From positions 1 through 33,809 of the forward strand of contig JBKJUK010000048.1 in assembly GCA_046590705.1 (NCBI GenBank): a stretch of DNA of 33,809 bases. The letters are read 5' to 3'. The notes below the pieces were generated by a model, which ran no database searches, was not told the origin of the DNA, and saw only the letters and a program-made list of their open reading frames with translations. Each line of letters begins with the position of its first letter. Position 1 is the first letter of the stretch. Of this stretch, positions 1 to 7,802 are shown one piece after another. The position numbers and the translations under genes were made by a program. The stretch is from JBKJUK01 sp046590705. GTDB taxonomy: Bacteria > Acidobacteriota > Thermoanaerobaculia > Gp7-AA8.

Positions 1-306
1 GAGGCGCGTGCGCGACAGGCAGTGCAGGTGCGAGTTGGCCGCCTCCGAAACCAGCTGGAAGGAACGGTCGGTACGCTCCAGGCCGTGTCGCCGCTTTCAG
101 TCCTCTCGAGAGGGTACGCCATCGCCTTCGTCCTGCGCGGCGGGCGGCGCAAGCCGCTGCAGGATTCGGCAGCGGTGAGTGTAGGCGAGGCCATCGAGGT
201 GCAGCTCAAACGAGGAAAACTCGAGTGCACCGTCGACCGCCACACGCTCGGTCTGGAGACGGTGTGGCCGGTAGGGGAAGTTGATGAACGCAGAACTTCG
301 AAATAA
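1..306 (+). CDS. xseA: Exodeoxyribonuclease VII large subunit, C-terminal end (partial)
   Basis: The reading frame is open from the first base and ends with TAA at 304-306, giving about 101 residues. The segment LQAVSPLSVLSRGYAI is the typical end of the XseA catalytic/C-terminal region. A long basic helix lies before it, and a short beta-rich tail follows (residues EAIEVQLKRGKLECTVD). In the family, XseA pairs with several small XseB subunits to degrade single-stranded DNA into oligonucleotides in the cytoplasm. xseB lies 400 bp downstream on the same strand, which supports the call. The start codon, OB-fold and catalytic core lie outside the window. The spacing to xseB is unusually large because repeat elements sit between the two genes. 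Confidence 0.93.
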   Translation, partial: EARARQAVQVRVGRLRNQLEGTVGTLQAVSPLSVLSRGYAIAFVLRGGRRKPLQDSAAVSVGEAIEVQLKRGKLECTVDRHTLGLETVWPVGEVDERRTSK

Positions 307-330
307 TGAATCGTGAGAATCCATCCCCTC

Positions 331-480
331 GTCATTCCGAAGGAGCGCGCAGTGCTCGCTTGCACACGGAAATGATGATGCGACTGAGGAATCTACGCGA
401 AAGGTTCGCGCTCAGCATTCACAGCGCGTTCCTTGTGTGTAGATCCCTCGCACCCACCCGCACCGCCGCTCGGGATGACG
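331..480. repeat. Dispersed inverted-repeat element, family A, copy A1
   Basis: The element has outer arms GTCATTCCGA at the left and a degenerate TCGGGATGAC at the right. A core hairpin lies inside it, with arms GAGGAATCTACGC and GTGTAGATCCCTC. Copies recur in the opposite orientation at 12404-12551 and 16035-16183, and a diverged member lies at 3987-4159. It starts 25 bp after the xseA stop. No transposase or credible ORF lies inside. It behaves like a REP- or MITE-type element. Confidence 0.75.
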
Positions 481-504
481 GCAATACCCGTTAAGATCTC
501 GATC

Positions 505-589
505 GTAGGGGCGAACTGCGTTCGCCCGCTCCCCCACGTCCGTAACTTCAAATGCGCCGGAGAGCGGGGCGCGCGCAACGCGCCCCTAC
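505..589. repeat. Inverted repeat with GTAGGGGCG / CGCCCCTAC ends
   Basis: The left arm (505-529) begins GTAGGGGCG and the right arm (564-589) ends CGCCCCTAC. Each arm also carries its own small hairpin (GGGCGAAC-tgc-GTTCGCCC-like on the left, GGGGCGCGCGCAACGCGCCCC on the right split around it). It follows copy A1 directly, so the xseA-xseB gap is a stack of repeats. Only one copy was found in the window. Confidence 0.6.
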
Positions 590-668
590 ACGATTCCTTG
601 CGCAAGTTACCGCGCGTATAGCAATCGGAGGCCGTGCGATAATCTCCGCCACATCCGTCATTCATACC

Positions 669-702
669 TACTGGTTACTGACTCCTAACTACTAACTACT
701 AC
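669..702. repeat. Short degenerate tandem repeat (TACTGGTTACTG / CTAACTACTAACTACTAC)
   Basis: This is a low-complexity run of TACT/TAACT units directly before xseB. The reverse-complement motif (CCAGTAACCAGTAG) recurs at about 1946-1961, between ispA and dxs. A longer version occurs at 30702-30737, after the MCE gene. It takes the place where a ribosome binding site would be expected for xseB. Confidence 0.6.
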
Positions 703-706
703 AAAA

Positions 707-985
707 ATGGCCCGACCCCGCGGCAACGATTTCGAAAAGTCCTTTCAGCAGCTGGAGAAGATTGTCCAGCGGCTGGAAGGCGAAGAACTGTCTCTCGACG
801 ACTCGCTCAAACTCTTCGAGGAGGGCATTCGTCTTTCCCGGTTTTGCAATCAGAAGCTTTCCGACGTCGAGAAGAAGATCGAACTGATTCTCTCTGACGC
901 CAAAGGTGAGCCGGTCGTCGAACCGTTCGACCGAGGCGAAGACGATGATTCCGCCTTCGACGAAGAAGATGAAGACGAGTCCTGA
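707..985 (+). CDS. xseB: Exodeoxyribonuclease VII small subunit
   Basis: This 92-residue protein matches the small XseB family. It has FEKSFQQLEKIVQRLEGEEL followed by SLDDSLKLFEEGIRLSRFC near residues 10-47, forming the helical hairpin that binds XseA. The C-terminal 20 residues are highly acidic (EDDDSAFDEEDEDES). The subunit is required for the exonuclease VII complex that trims single-stranded DNA. No clear Shine-Dalgarno precedes the ATG; the upstream bases belong to a short TACT-type repeat. The 3' end overlaps the inferred ispA start by 17 nt, which suggests translational coupling. Length and context are normal for the family. Confidence 0.95.
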   Translation: MARPRGNDFEKSFQQLEKIVQRLEGEELSLDDSLKLFEEGIRLSRFCNQKLSDVEKKIELILSDAKGEPVVEPFDRGEDDDSAFDEEDEDES

Positions 986-1937
986 TCCGGAGTTGACGCA
1001 CTCCGCATCTGAGGCTACCGCTCTTTCCATCAAAACGCTCGAGCATTATCTGGCGGACCGACGAGCGCAGATCGAGGCGCAACTCGAGCGTGATCTGCCC
1101 GCCGAAGCGACCAGGCCGTCGAACATTCACCAGGCCATGCGTTACTCGATCATGGCCGGCGGCAAACGTATCCGCCCGATGCTGGCCGTCGCTGCAGCGG
1201 AAGCCTGCGGCGCAACATCGGTGACGCATCTGCTGCGCCCTTTCGCAGCGCTCGAGCTGATTCACACCTATTCGCTGATCCACGATGACCTTCCCGCGCT
1301 CGATAACGATGATCTCCGGCGCGGCCGTCCTACCTCGCACAAAGTGTTCGGAGAAGCGATGGCCATTCTGGCCGGAGACGCGCTGCTCACCGAAGGGTTC
1401 CGCTGGCTCAGCATCCCACTCGCCGAGGTCTCCGCAGAACGCCAGCTGCGAGCCGTGAATCTCGTGGCGGAGGCTGTTGATTCGCGAGGGATGATCGGAG
1501 GGCAGGTCGCTGACATCGAAGCTGAAAAGTCGCAGCACTCCCGCACGCACGAATCATCACTCGATGAACTGCTCTTCATTCACCGAAACAAGACCGGGCG
1601 GCTTCTCACCGCCTCTGTGCTGCTGGGAGGCCTGCTGGCGGGAGCCTCGGAAGATCAGCTGAAGCAGCTCGAGATTTATGGGGAGTCGATGGGATTGGCC
1701 TTCCAGATCGTGGACGATCTTCTCGACTCCGAGCAGCCCTCGGCAGTCCTCGGCAAGACCGCCGGAAAAGACGTCGCGCAGGGCAAGCTGACCTGGCCCG
1801 GACTGGTCGGCGCCGAAAGTGCCCGTCGGGAAGCTGCCGAGCTGCTGAGCAAAGCGCTGAAAGCTGCTGATATGATCAGCCCCGAAGTGAACTATCTCGG
1901 TCCCCTCGCACGTTACATATGCGATCGGAGCAGTTAG
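969..1937 (+). CDS. ispA: Short-chain polyprenyl diphosphate synthase (farnesyl/geranylgeranyl type)
   Basis: The product is a trans-isoprenyl diphosphate synthase, which condenses isopentenyl diphosphate with allylic diphosphates in the cytoplasm. From the ATG at 969 it has 322 residues. The first aspartate-rich motif DDLPALDNDD begins at D106 and the second, VDDLLD, spans D249-D253. GGKRIRP near residue 60 and GKTAGKD near residue 265 are further family signatures. The frame stays open upstream to 906, but those codons lie inside xseB; ATG 969 removes the non-family leader and leaves a 17-nt overlap. Together with dxs downstream, it supplies both entry and elongation steps of isoprenoid synthesis. 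Whether the product is C15 or C20 cannot be read from the sequence. Confidence 0.93.
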   Translation: MKTSPDPELTHSASEATALSIKTLEHYLADRRAQIEAQLERDLPAEATRPSNIHQAMRYSIMAGGKRIRPMLAVAAAEACGATSVTHLLRPFAALELIHTYSLIHDDLPALDNDDLRRGRPTSHKVFGEAMAILAGDALLTEGFRWLSIPLAEVSAERQLRAVNLVAEAVDSRGMIGGQVADIEAEKSQHSRTHESSLDELLFIHRNKTGRLLTASVLLGGLLAGASEDQLKQLEIYGESMGLAFQIVDDLLDSEQPSAVLGKTAGKDVAQGKLTWPGLVGAESARREAAELLSKALKAADMISPEVNYLGPLARYICDRSS

Positions 1938-2022
1938 CCGCTCAGAGCCAGTAACCAGTAGCGCATTCCGATCCTGCGCGACCGGCAATTCCTCAAGTGC
2001 TTCGTAACAGCGAGACGCAACG

Positions 2023-3939
2023 ATGACCAGAATTCTCGACTCAATCGATTCTCCCCACGACCTTCGCAAGCTGGACAGGAAAGATCTTCCTGTCGTCGCT
2101 CAGGAGATCCGGGATCAGATCATCGATGTCGTCTCACAGCTCGGCGGACACTTCGGCGGAAACCTCGGAGTCGTCGAGCTCACGCTGGCACTTCACTATG
2201 TGTTCGATACCCCGCGCGATCAGATCGTTTACGACACAGGTCACCAGAGCTATCCACACAAGCTGATCACAGGCCGTCGCGATACGTTTCACACCATTCG
2301 TCAGCACAACGGAATCTCCGGCTTCTGTAAGCGCGAGGAATCCGCGTATGACGTATTCAACGCAGGACATGCTTCCACCGCCATCTCCGCCGCGCTGGGT
2401 GTGGCAGTCGGCCGCGACTTCCGAAAGGAGAATTACCGCGTTGCAGCAGTGATCGGCGACGGCGCCCTCTCAGGCGGTCTGGCTCTGGAAGGACTGAATC
2501 AGGCTGGCCACCTCAAGCGGAAGTTCTTCCTCGTACTCAACGACAACGACATGTCCATCTCGACCAATGTCGGCGCCATCTCCGGATACCTCAACTCCAT
2601 CATCAAAGGGCAACGCTACAACCAGTTGCGGGATCTCGCCAAAGGCGTGGTCGACCGCGTTCCACTGGTAGGCGCAAAGATCCACGGGCTTGCTTCCGAG
2701 ATGGAAGAAATGATGAAGCACATGATCGTTCCCGGCACCCTTTTCGAGGAACTCGGCTTCAAGTACCTCGGACCCTTCGACGGTCACGATCTGGATACTC
2801 TCATCGACATGTTCGAGAAGTACAAGGACTACAACGGTCCGATTCTCATGCATGTGATCACCAAGAAGGGAAAAGGTTACGTTCCCGCAGAAGACAAACC
2901 GATCTGGTCGCATGGTGTGACGCCGTTCGACATCGAGTCAGGCGAAGTCCGCAAGTCCGACAAGAAGACCGCTCCGAGTTACACAGCAGTTTTCGCCGAG
3001 ACCCTCATCAGACTCGCCAAAGACGACGAGAAGATCGTCGCCATCACCGGTGCCATGCCGGAAGGAACGGGACTCGACAAGTTCGGTAAGGTGTTCCCCG
3101 ATCGCATGTTCGATGTCGGGATCGCCGAGGAGCATGCGGTCACGTTTGCGGGCGGTATGGCCACGCAAGGGATGAAGCCGGTCGCGGCCATCTACTCGAC
3201 CTTCCTGCAGCGTGCCTTCGATCAGGTCTTTCACGACGTGGCCATCATGGATCTGCCGGTTGTCTTCGCTCTCGATCGCGCCGGAATCGTCGGCGCTGAC
3301 GGACCGACGCATCACGGCATCTACGACATGTCGTATCTCCGGATCTTCCCGAACATGATCTGCATGGCGCCAGCTGATGAGAATGAACTTCAGCATATGT
3401 TGAAGACTGCTTTCGAGACCGGTCATCCCACCTCGGTCCGATATCCACGTGGAAACGGCGTCGGAATCACTATGGATGCAGAGCTCGAGACCTACCCGGT
3501 CGGGAAAGGCGTCGTGCTGCGGGAAGGTGCGGACGGAGTGATGATCGCGATTGGAGGACAGGTCTGGCCTTCGGTCGAAGCGGCAGACCTTCTCGCGAAG
3601 GAAGGCCTGCATGTCGCGGTGGTGAACGCGCGCTTCATCAAGCCGCTGGACGACGACCTGCTGACGCGCTTCTGCGTGACTGGAGCGAAAGTACTCACGG
3701 TCGAGGAAGGTTCGCTGATTGGCGGCTTTGGTTCGGCGGTGATGGAGCGTTGTCAGGAACTCGGTCTGGACGGTCTGGAGTTCGACCGCATCGGCATCCC
3801 TGATGAATACGTGCATCACGGCGCGCAGGAAGTGCTGCGTGCGCAGTACGATCTTCATCCCGAGGGAATCGCGGCGCGCATGCGGAAGCTGCTGGCCAGG
3901 GACGATCGGCGCGTAGCGGCGGGTTTAACTCAGGTCTAA
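2023..3939 (+). CDS. dxs: 1-deoxy-D-xylulose-5-phosphate synthase
   Basis: This is a full-length DXS of 638 residues. It joins pyruvate and glyceraldehyde 3-phosphate using thiamine diphosphate, the first step of the MEP isoprenoid pathway. Visible signatures are the N-terminal HFGGNLGVVELTLAL and GHQSYPHK, the thiamine-binding GDG (145-147) with NDN (173-175), and the catalytic glutamate region GIAEEHA near residue 369. A transketolase C-terminal domain follows. The order xseA-xseB-ispA-dxs is a frequent bacterial arrangement, so co-expression is likely despite 85 bp between ispA and dxs, which hold a CCAGTAACCAGTAG motif. The ATG at 2023 fits the family's usual start. No strong Shine-Dalgarno is visible. 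Confidence 0.97.
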   Translation: MTRILDSIDSPHDLRKLDRKDLPVVAQEIRDQIIDVVSQLGGHFGGNLGVVELTLALHYVFDTPRDQIVYDTGHQSYPHKLITGRRDTFHTIRQHNGISGFCKREESAYDVFNAGHASTAISAALGVAVGRDFRKENYRVAAVIGDGALSGGLALEGLNQAGHLKRKFFLVLNDNDMSISTNVGAISGYLNSIIKGQRYNQLRDLAKGVVDRVPLVGAKIHGLASEMEEMMKHMIVPGTLFEELGFKYLGPFDGHDLDTLIDMFEKYKDYNGPILMHVITKKGKGYVPAEDKPIWSHGVTPFDIESGEVRKSDKKTAPSYTAVFAETLIRLAKDDEKIVAITGAMPEGTGLDKFGKVFPDRMFDVGIAEEHAVTFAGGMATQGMKPVAAIYSTFLQRAFDQVFHDVAIMDLPVVFALDRAGIVGADGPTHHGIYDMSYLRIFPNMICMAPADENELQHMLKTAFETGHPTSVRYPRGNGVGITMDAELETYPVGKGVVLREGADGVMIAIGGQVWPSVEAADLLAKEGLHVAVVNARFIKPLDDDLLTRFCVTGAKVLTVEEGSLIGGFGSAVMERCQELGLDGLEFDRIGIPDEYVHHGAQEVLRAQYDLHPEGIAARMRKLLARDDRRVAAGLTQV

Positions 3940-3986
3940 CCCGCATTTTTCACAAGCGGCGAAGGTTGCGACATGTAGAGGCGGCC

Positions 3987-4159
3987 GTCATTCCCATGAG
4001 CACGCCATCCATAGCCATAGCAAGCCGCTTGTCGTGCGAAGAGGAATCTCCGTTCCGCGACACGCTGAGGTAGCGCTCGAGCGCGTCTGCGCGGACCGGA
4101 GATTCCTCTTCGCACTCCGAGTTGCGAACGATGCCTGTCACGCGGCTCATCGGAATGAC
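3987..4159. repeat. Nested inverted-repeat element, family A variant (A2), between convergent genes
   Basis: The outer arms are GTCATTCCCATGAGC (3987-4001) and GCTCATCGGAATGAC (4145-4159), a 14/15 match. The inner arms are a perfect 19-bp pair, GTGCGAAGAGGAATCTCCG at 4034-4052 and its complement at 4097-4115. The GTCATTCC and GAGGAATCT words are shared with family A, but the interior differs. It fills the gap between the convergent dxs and tlyA, where a strong hairpin could also end transcription from both sides. Confidence 0.75.
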
Positions 4160-4187
4160 ATGCTAGCACCTGAACTGGTGTAGTTCG

Positions 4188-4946
4188 TTAGGTTGGGGTG
4201 GCCGCACCCCACACTGCGTGCATCAGAAACTCGACGTTTCCTTCAGCGCCTTTCACCGGACTTTCCATCAGGCCACGCACATCGAAGCCGCTCTCGCGTG
4301 CGAACGCGACCACGGCCTCGACCGACTCCTGACGCTTCTCCACGTCGCGGACGATGCCGCCCTTTCCGAGGTCTTTTTTGCCGACTTCGAACTGCGGTTT
4401 GATGAGCGAGACCAGCGTGCCGCCATCGATGAGAATGCGCGACACTGCCGGAAGAATCATTTTCAACGAGATGAAAGAAACATCGACGGAGCAGAAGGCG
4501 ATGTCATCGTCGAAGTCAGTCTTCTCGAGATAGCGAGCGTTCACTTTCTCGCGGTTGATCACCTGCGGATGCTCACGCAGGGACTGGTCGATCTGTCCGT
4601 AACCTACATCGATGGCGTAGACCTTCGCCGCGCCGCCTCGGAGAAGTACGTCGGTGAAGCCGCCGGTGGAGGCTCCGATGTCCGCGCAAATCAGGCCGCG
4701 AACGTCGAGATTGAAATGCGCGAGCGCACCGGCGAGTTTCATCCCGCCGCGGCCAACGTAAGGATGTTCGAGTGCAATGATCTCAATGAGATCGTCGGCA
4801 ATGGTACTGGTTCCGGGCTTGTCGGCGTACTGGCCGTTCACGGTGACGCGCCGGGCCATGATCAGCGACTGCGCTTTGGAGCGCGTCAGCGCCAGCTGTC
4901 GATCAACCATGGCAAGATCGAGTCGCGTCTTCTCAATTCTGGGCAC
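4188..4946 (-). CDS. tlyA: TlyA-family rRNA 2'-O-methyltransferase / hemolysin-like protein
   Basis: The 252-residue protein combines an N-terminal S4 RNA-binding domain (residues about 5-65, with TRSKAQSLIMARRVTVNG) and an FtsJ-like methyltransferase. The SAM-binding motif is ADIGASTGGFTDVLL, starting at residue 88. HPYVGRGGMKL precedes it and an IDVGYGQ strand follows. Characterised TlyA proteins methylate ribose 2'-OH groups of 16S and 23S rRNA. The start is GTG at 4944-4946. No Shine-Dalgarno is present; instead TAGAAT lies 6 nt upstream, suggesting a leaderless mRNA. It is convergent with dxs, although in many genomes tlyA sits in the dxs operon. A 258-codon ORF on the opposite strand is a shadow. 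Confidence 0.94.
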   Translation of the reverse strand: MPRIEKTRLDLAMVDRQLALTRSKAQSLIMARRVTVNGQYADKPGTSTIADDLIEIIALEHPYVGRGGMKLAGALAHFNLDVRGLICADIGASTGGFTDVLLRGGAAKVYAIDVGYGQIDQSLREHPQVINREKVNARYLEKTDFDDDIAFCSVDVSFISLKMILPAVSRILIDGGTLVSLIKPQFEVGKKDLGKGGIVRDVEKRQESVEAVVAFARESGFDVRGLMESPVKGAEGNVEFLMHAVWGAATPT

Positions 4947-4952
4947 ACGGCG

Positions 4953-4958
4953 ATTCTA
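4953..4958 (-). promoter_or_regulatory. Candidate -10 box of a leaderless promoter for tlyA
   Basis: TAGAAT on the minus strand ends 6 nt before the GTG start at 4946, so transcription would be expected to begin at the start codon itself. No convincing -35 was seen. The spacing matches four other starts in the window (eda, the split coiled-coil gene, galU and the M48 protease gene). Confidence 0.5.
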
Positions 4959-4994
4959 TCGGAGTACGACACCGGTGGAGCACAGAGGACCTGA

Positions 4995-5106
4995 TGGAGC
5001 ACAGGCAATCCTGCCTGTGGCGGGAGACCGAAGATTTCGCCCGATCCTTCCCGGAGCCGAGGCAGTGAACTCAGTGCATCCCGTCACAGGCAGGATTGCC
5101 TGTGCC
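4995..5106. repeat. Dispersed inverted-repeat element, family B, copy B1
   Basis: The left arm reads GGAGCACAGGCAATCCTGCC, continuing TGTGGCG. The right arm (about 5083-5106) is its near-perfect complement, CGTCACAGGCAGGATTGCCT and onward. Each arm is itself palindromic (AGGCAATCCTGCCT). The interior shares GAACTCAGTGCATC with copy B2. It lies about 75 bp beyond the stop of the gene at 5181-6347. The rest of the 4947-5180 gap shows nothing else. Confidence 0.8.
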
Positions 5107-5180
5107 ACACATGTGCTGGCAGGCGACGTGATCCCGGAATACTGCAGCGTCCCTGTTCTATCGCTCCACGAGGCATCACT

Positions 5181-6347
5181 TCAGAACGTGAACTCCAGCG
5201 GAGCGGGTGCCATCGGCGCCTTCACTGTCGGTACGAAGCCGCTGTAGCGCAGCACCTTGCTTCCTTTCTCATCAGCGAGGCGCCACGCTCCGCATCTCGA
5301 CTCAGCCAGTGTGACTGCCGTCCCGCGCGGTTGGGCCGCTTTCACGCGCTGTACGTTCACTGAGAGTTCCTGTTCGAGTCCCACACGAGTGAATCTTTTG
5401 CGCGTCTCGAGGAGGCTCGGAGTGGATACGCTTCTCGACCAGAAGGGAACGGTGACGCCAATATTCTTTCCGTGCGCAGCGTGATCCGCACAAGGTTTCA
5501 GTGCGGAGAGTTTTCGGTAGTGATCTTTAAGCATGCGCCGTTCGACGTACTCCAGTGGAACTCTCGCGTACATGACCGCCCGCTGATGCAGCGAAGCATC
5601 ACCGGTCGAGACAAGTTGCAGCCGGTCTGCTCGTGAACTCTCGTACGCCCATGTGTCTCGATGCAGAGCCTCGAGGTCCAAAGTCGCAAATTCACTGAAC
5701 CATCCCGGAGCGGGTGCCGGGAGTTTGCGCGAGACTCCGCCGACAATACGCGTTGCAGCCAGCGCGATCAGACGCGAGATCAACTCCGGACGACGCCATA
5801 GCGACTGGGTCAGTCGCCATTGAGCTTCCACGCTCCGCCACGCTTTCACGTCGTCGCCCTTCGCGTGCTGATTGAGTGCCTCTGCCGTCAGATACTTCAA
5901 TAGCTGCATCTGCGCGAGCAGATCCAGCTGACCTCGTCCTCGTGCATTTCCTTGAATCTCCGTCATCGGTAGCCACTGTGGTGAAGGTGAGTCGATGAGC
6001 AGAGCACGAATCTCGTCGAACGACGCCTGCTCCCGTTCCAGAAACAGTGCGAGTTCTGGTGCGGCAGGTGAGAATGTGGAGTTGGAAAGCTGCAGAGACT
6101 TCAGCATCTCATCGCGTTCTCGAAATCTCTTCAAGCGCGTAAGATCCTTCATGCCTGCATTACAACAAAGCGTGGTGCGGACCAACAACTCCTGCAGTTT
6201 CAGCGCGGTGTCGTTGGCAGCCGCAGGAACAGGAGTTTTCGAACCAGGCTGCGGCCTCTCCATGAATGGAATGAGCGCTGCGGCAGTGATCCAAACCGCG
6301 ATGATCAAACCAATCAGCGACGCGAAGAGCAGCATGAAGCGTTTCAT
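5181..6347 (-). CDS. Hypothetical membrane-anchored protein
   Basis: This 388-residue protein matches no family I recognise. An N-terminal hydrophobic stretch (MKRFMLLFASLIGLIIAVWI, to about residue 27) looks like an uncleaved signal anchor, leaving the rest outside the inner membrane. The body is mainly helical and rich in Leu, Arg and Ala, including a Cys-Cys pair (TTLCCNAGM) near residue 60. The last 90 residues look more beta-like, with CGAWRLADE and YSGFVPT. A GAGG Shine-Dalgarno sits about 7 nt before the ATG. It is a single gene flanked by family B repeats on both sides. Similar anchored helical proteins occur in Acidobacteriota-like genomes, but I infer no function. Confidence 0.75.
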   Translation of the reverse strand: MKRFMLLFASLIGLIIAVWITAAALIPFMERPQPGSKTPVPAAANDTALKLQELLVRTTLCCNAGMKDLTRLKRFRERDEMLKSLQLSNSTFSPAAPELALFLEREQASFDEIRALLIDSPSPQWLPMTEIQGNARGRGQLDLLAQMQLLKYLTAEALNQHAKGDDVKAWRSVEAQWRLTQSLWRRPELISRLIALAATRIVGGVSRKLPAPAPGWFSEFATLDLEALHRDTWAYESSRADRLQLVSTGDASLHQRAVMYARVPLEYVERRMLKDHYRKLSALKPCADHAAHGKNIGVTVPFWSRSVSTPSLLETRKRFTRVGLEQELSVNVQRVKAAQPRGTAVTLAESRCGAWRLADEKGSKVLRYSGFVPTVKAPMAPAPLEFTF

Positions 6348-6529
6348 CGGTATGCCTCGCCAGCTTCCTGTTGTGCAGGGAAAAGGATTCGTGGAATCGC
6401 CGTCATGATGTCCTCATCGTGTCGTCTTCATCGTAGACGCCTGGAGGTGCGAAAAGTGTCGCGATCAGAGTTAGTCATTCAAAAAATGGATCCCGTCATC
6501 CCGATGAGCAGCGGATGTATGCGAACCTG

Positions 6530-6647
6530 TGTGGCAAAGGCAATCCTGCCTGTGGCGGGAGACAGAAAGTTCTCCACCTGTCCCTTTCTGAAGTAGTAGG
6601 CAGCGAACTCAGTGCATCGCGTCACAGGCAGGATTGCCTGTGCTCCA
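6530..6647. repeat. Dispersed inverted-repeat element, family B, copy B2
   Basis: The left arm (6530-6557) contains AGGCAATCCTGCCTGTGGCG and the right arm (6620-6647) CGTCACAGGCAGGATTGCCT, continuing GTGCTCCA. The interior again carries GAACTCAGTGCATC. It begins 36 bp after the bshA stop, so it is in the 3' flank of the bacillithiol operon. The remainder of the 6348-6683 gap holds no gene; a GTCATCCCGATGAGC word at about 6495-6509 resembles a family A end. Confidence 0.8.
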
Positions 6648-6683
6648 TCAGTCGCTGCCCGTACACGGTGTCGCTGGTTCCCT

Positions 6684-7802
6684 CTACCTTCCCAGCACTC
6701 GCTCGTACAGCTCCACGTACTGAGGAATCACCACGGAGGTGTCGAAGCGGTCGATGGCCAGCTGCCTTCCGGCTCGACCCATCTTTCGCCTCAGCTCTTC
6801 GTTCTGAAGCAGCTCTACCGCACGTGCGGCCATGCCTTCAACATCACCGACCTCGAGCAGGAAGCCGACCTCGCCGTCGATGACGACTTCGGGCAGACCG
6901 CCCGTGCGCGTGGCGATGACTGGAACCTCCGAGGCCAGAGCCTCGAGTGCTGACATTCCGAATGACTCGGTTTCGGAGGGAAGAAGGAAGATGTCGGCTG
7001 CGCCGATGATCTCCTCGAGGTTAGGAACGTTTCCGAGAAAGAAGACCTTGTCGGACAGTCCATGCGATCGCGAGTACGCTTCGGCTTTCGATCGATCAGG
7101 GCCGTCGCCGACCATGATCAGGCGGCTGGGAACCTTCCGCTGTACGCGCTCGAAGGTCTCCATCACGTCGAGAATTCTCTTCACCGGACGGAAGTTCGAA
7201 ATGTGACACAGCAGGCGCTCGCCCGCGGAGGCGAACATGCGGCAGATCGCTTCGCTGTTTCGTTGAAAGCGGGCCGGGTCCACGAAGTTCGGGATGACCG
7301 AGATCTCCTTCTCCACGCCGAGATTGGAGTAGGTGTCATCACGGAGTGAAGCGGAAACAGCCGTGACTCCGTCCGATGCCTCGATGCCGAATTTCGTGAT
7401 GGGCAGGTAACTCTCGTCGCGCCCGACCAGAGTGATGTCGGTACCGTGGAGAGTGGTGATCACTTTGAGGTCGCCCTTCAGAATCTGCTTGGCGAGGAAG
7501 GCGCTGATGGCGTGCGGTATGGCGTAGTGCACATGCAGCACATCGAGCTTCTCGTACGCGGCCACTTCAGCCATCTTCGTAGCAAGCGCCAGCGTGTAAG
7601 GCGGATAGTTGTCGAAAAGAGGATAGGCCGTAACAGTGACTTCGTGAAAGCGAAGGCGTTCATGCAGCATCTGCAATCGCGACGGCAGTGCGTAGCTGAT
7701 GAAGTGAACGTGATCGCCACGTTGCGCAAGCGCGATCCCGAGTTCGGTGGCTACGACCCCGGAACCTCCGAAGGTCGGGTAGCAGGTAATCCCGATTTTC
7801 AT
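6684..7802 (-). CDS. bshA: N-acetyl-alpha-D-glucosaminyl L-malate synthase (bacillithiol step 1)
   Basis: BshA is a GT4-type glycosyltransferase that transfers GlcNAc from UDP-GlcNAc to L-malate, the first step of bacillithiol synthesis. The 372 residues begin MKIGITCYPTFGGSGVVATE, the characteristic BshA start with the GGSG donor loop at residues 12-15. Other BshA signatures are HVHYAIPHAISAFLAKQ and TTLHGTDITLVG. The C-terminal Rossmann domain carries ETESFGMSALEAL, the E-x7-E retaining-transferase motif. It is the last gene of the operon and its ATG overlaps the bshB1 stop by 4 nt. Its stop is followed by a family B repeat, where the operon probably ends. Confidence 0.96.
   Translation of the reverse strand: MKIGITCYPTFGGSGVVATELGIALAQRGDHVHFISYALPSRLQMLHERLRFHEVTVTAYPLFDNYPPYTLALATKMAEVAAYEKLDVLHVHYAIPHAISAFLAKQILKGDLKVITTLHGTDITLVGRDESYLPITKFGIEASDGVTAVSASLRDDTYSNLGVEKEISVIPNFVDPARFQRNSEAICRMFASAGERLLCHISNFRPVKRILDVMETFERVQRKVPSRLIMVGDGPDRSKAEAYSRSHGLSDKVFFLGNVPNLEEIIGAADIFLLPSETESFGMSALEALASEVPVIATRTGGLPEVVIDGEVGFLLEVGDVEGMAARAVELLQNEELRRKMGRAGRQLAIDRFDTSVVIPQYVELYERVLGR

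Noticed and set aside
393..665. 90-codon minus-strand ORF between xseA and xseB
   Set aside because: It is composed of repeat sequence; the same peptide words (such as NAEREPFA) reappear wherever family A copies occur.
2938..3858. 306-codon ORF antisense to dxs
   Set aside because: It lies wholly inside a conserved dxs frame and has shadow-like composition rich in Arg, His and Asp, with no domain.
4218..4994. 258-codon ORF antisense to tlyA
   Set aside because: It is a reverse-frame shadow of tlyA, whose S4 and methyltransferase motifs are clear on the minus strand.
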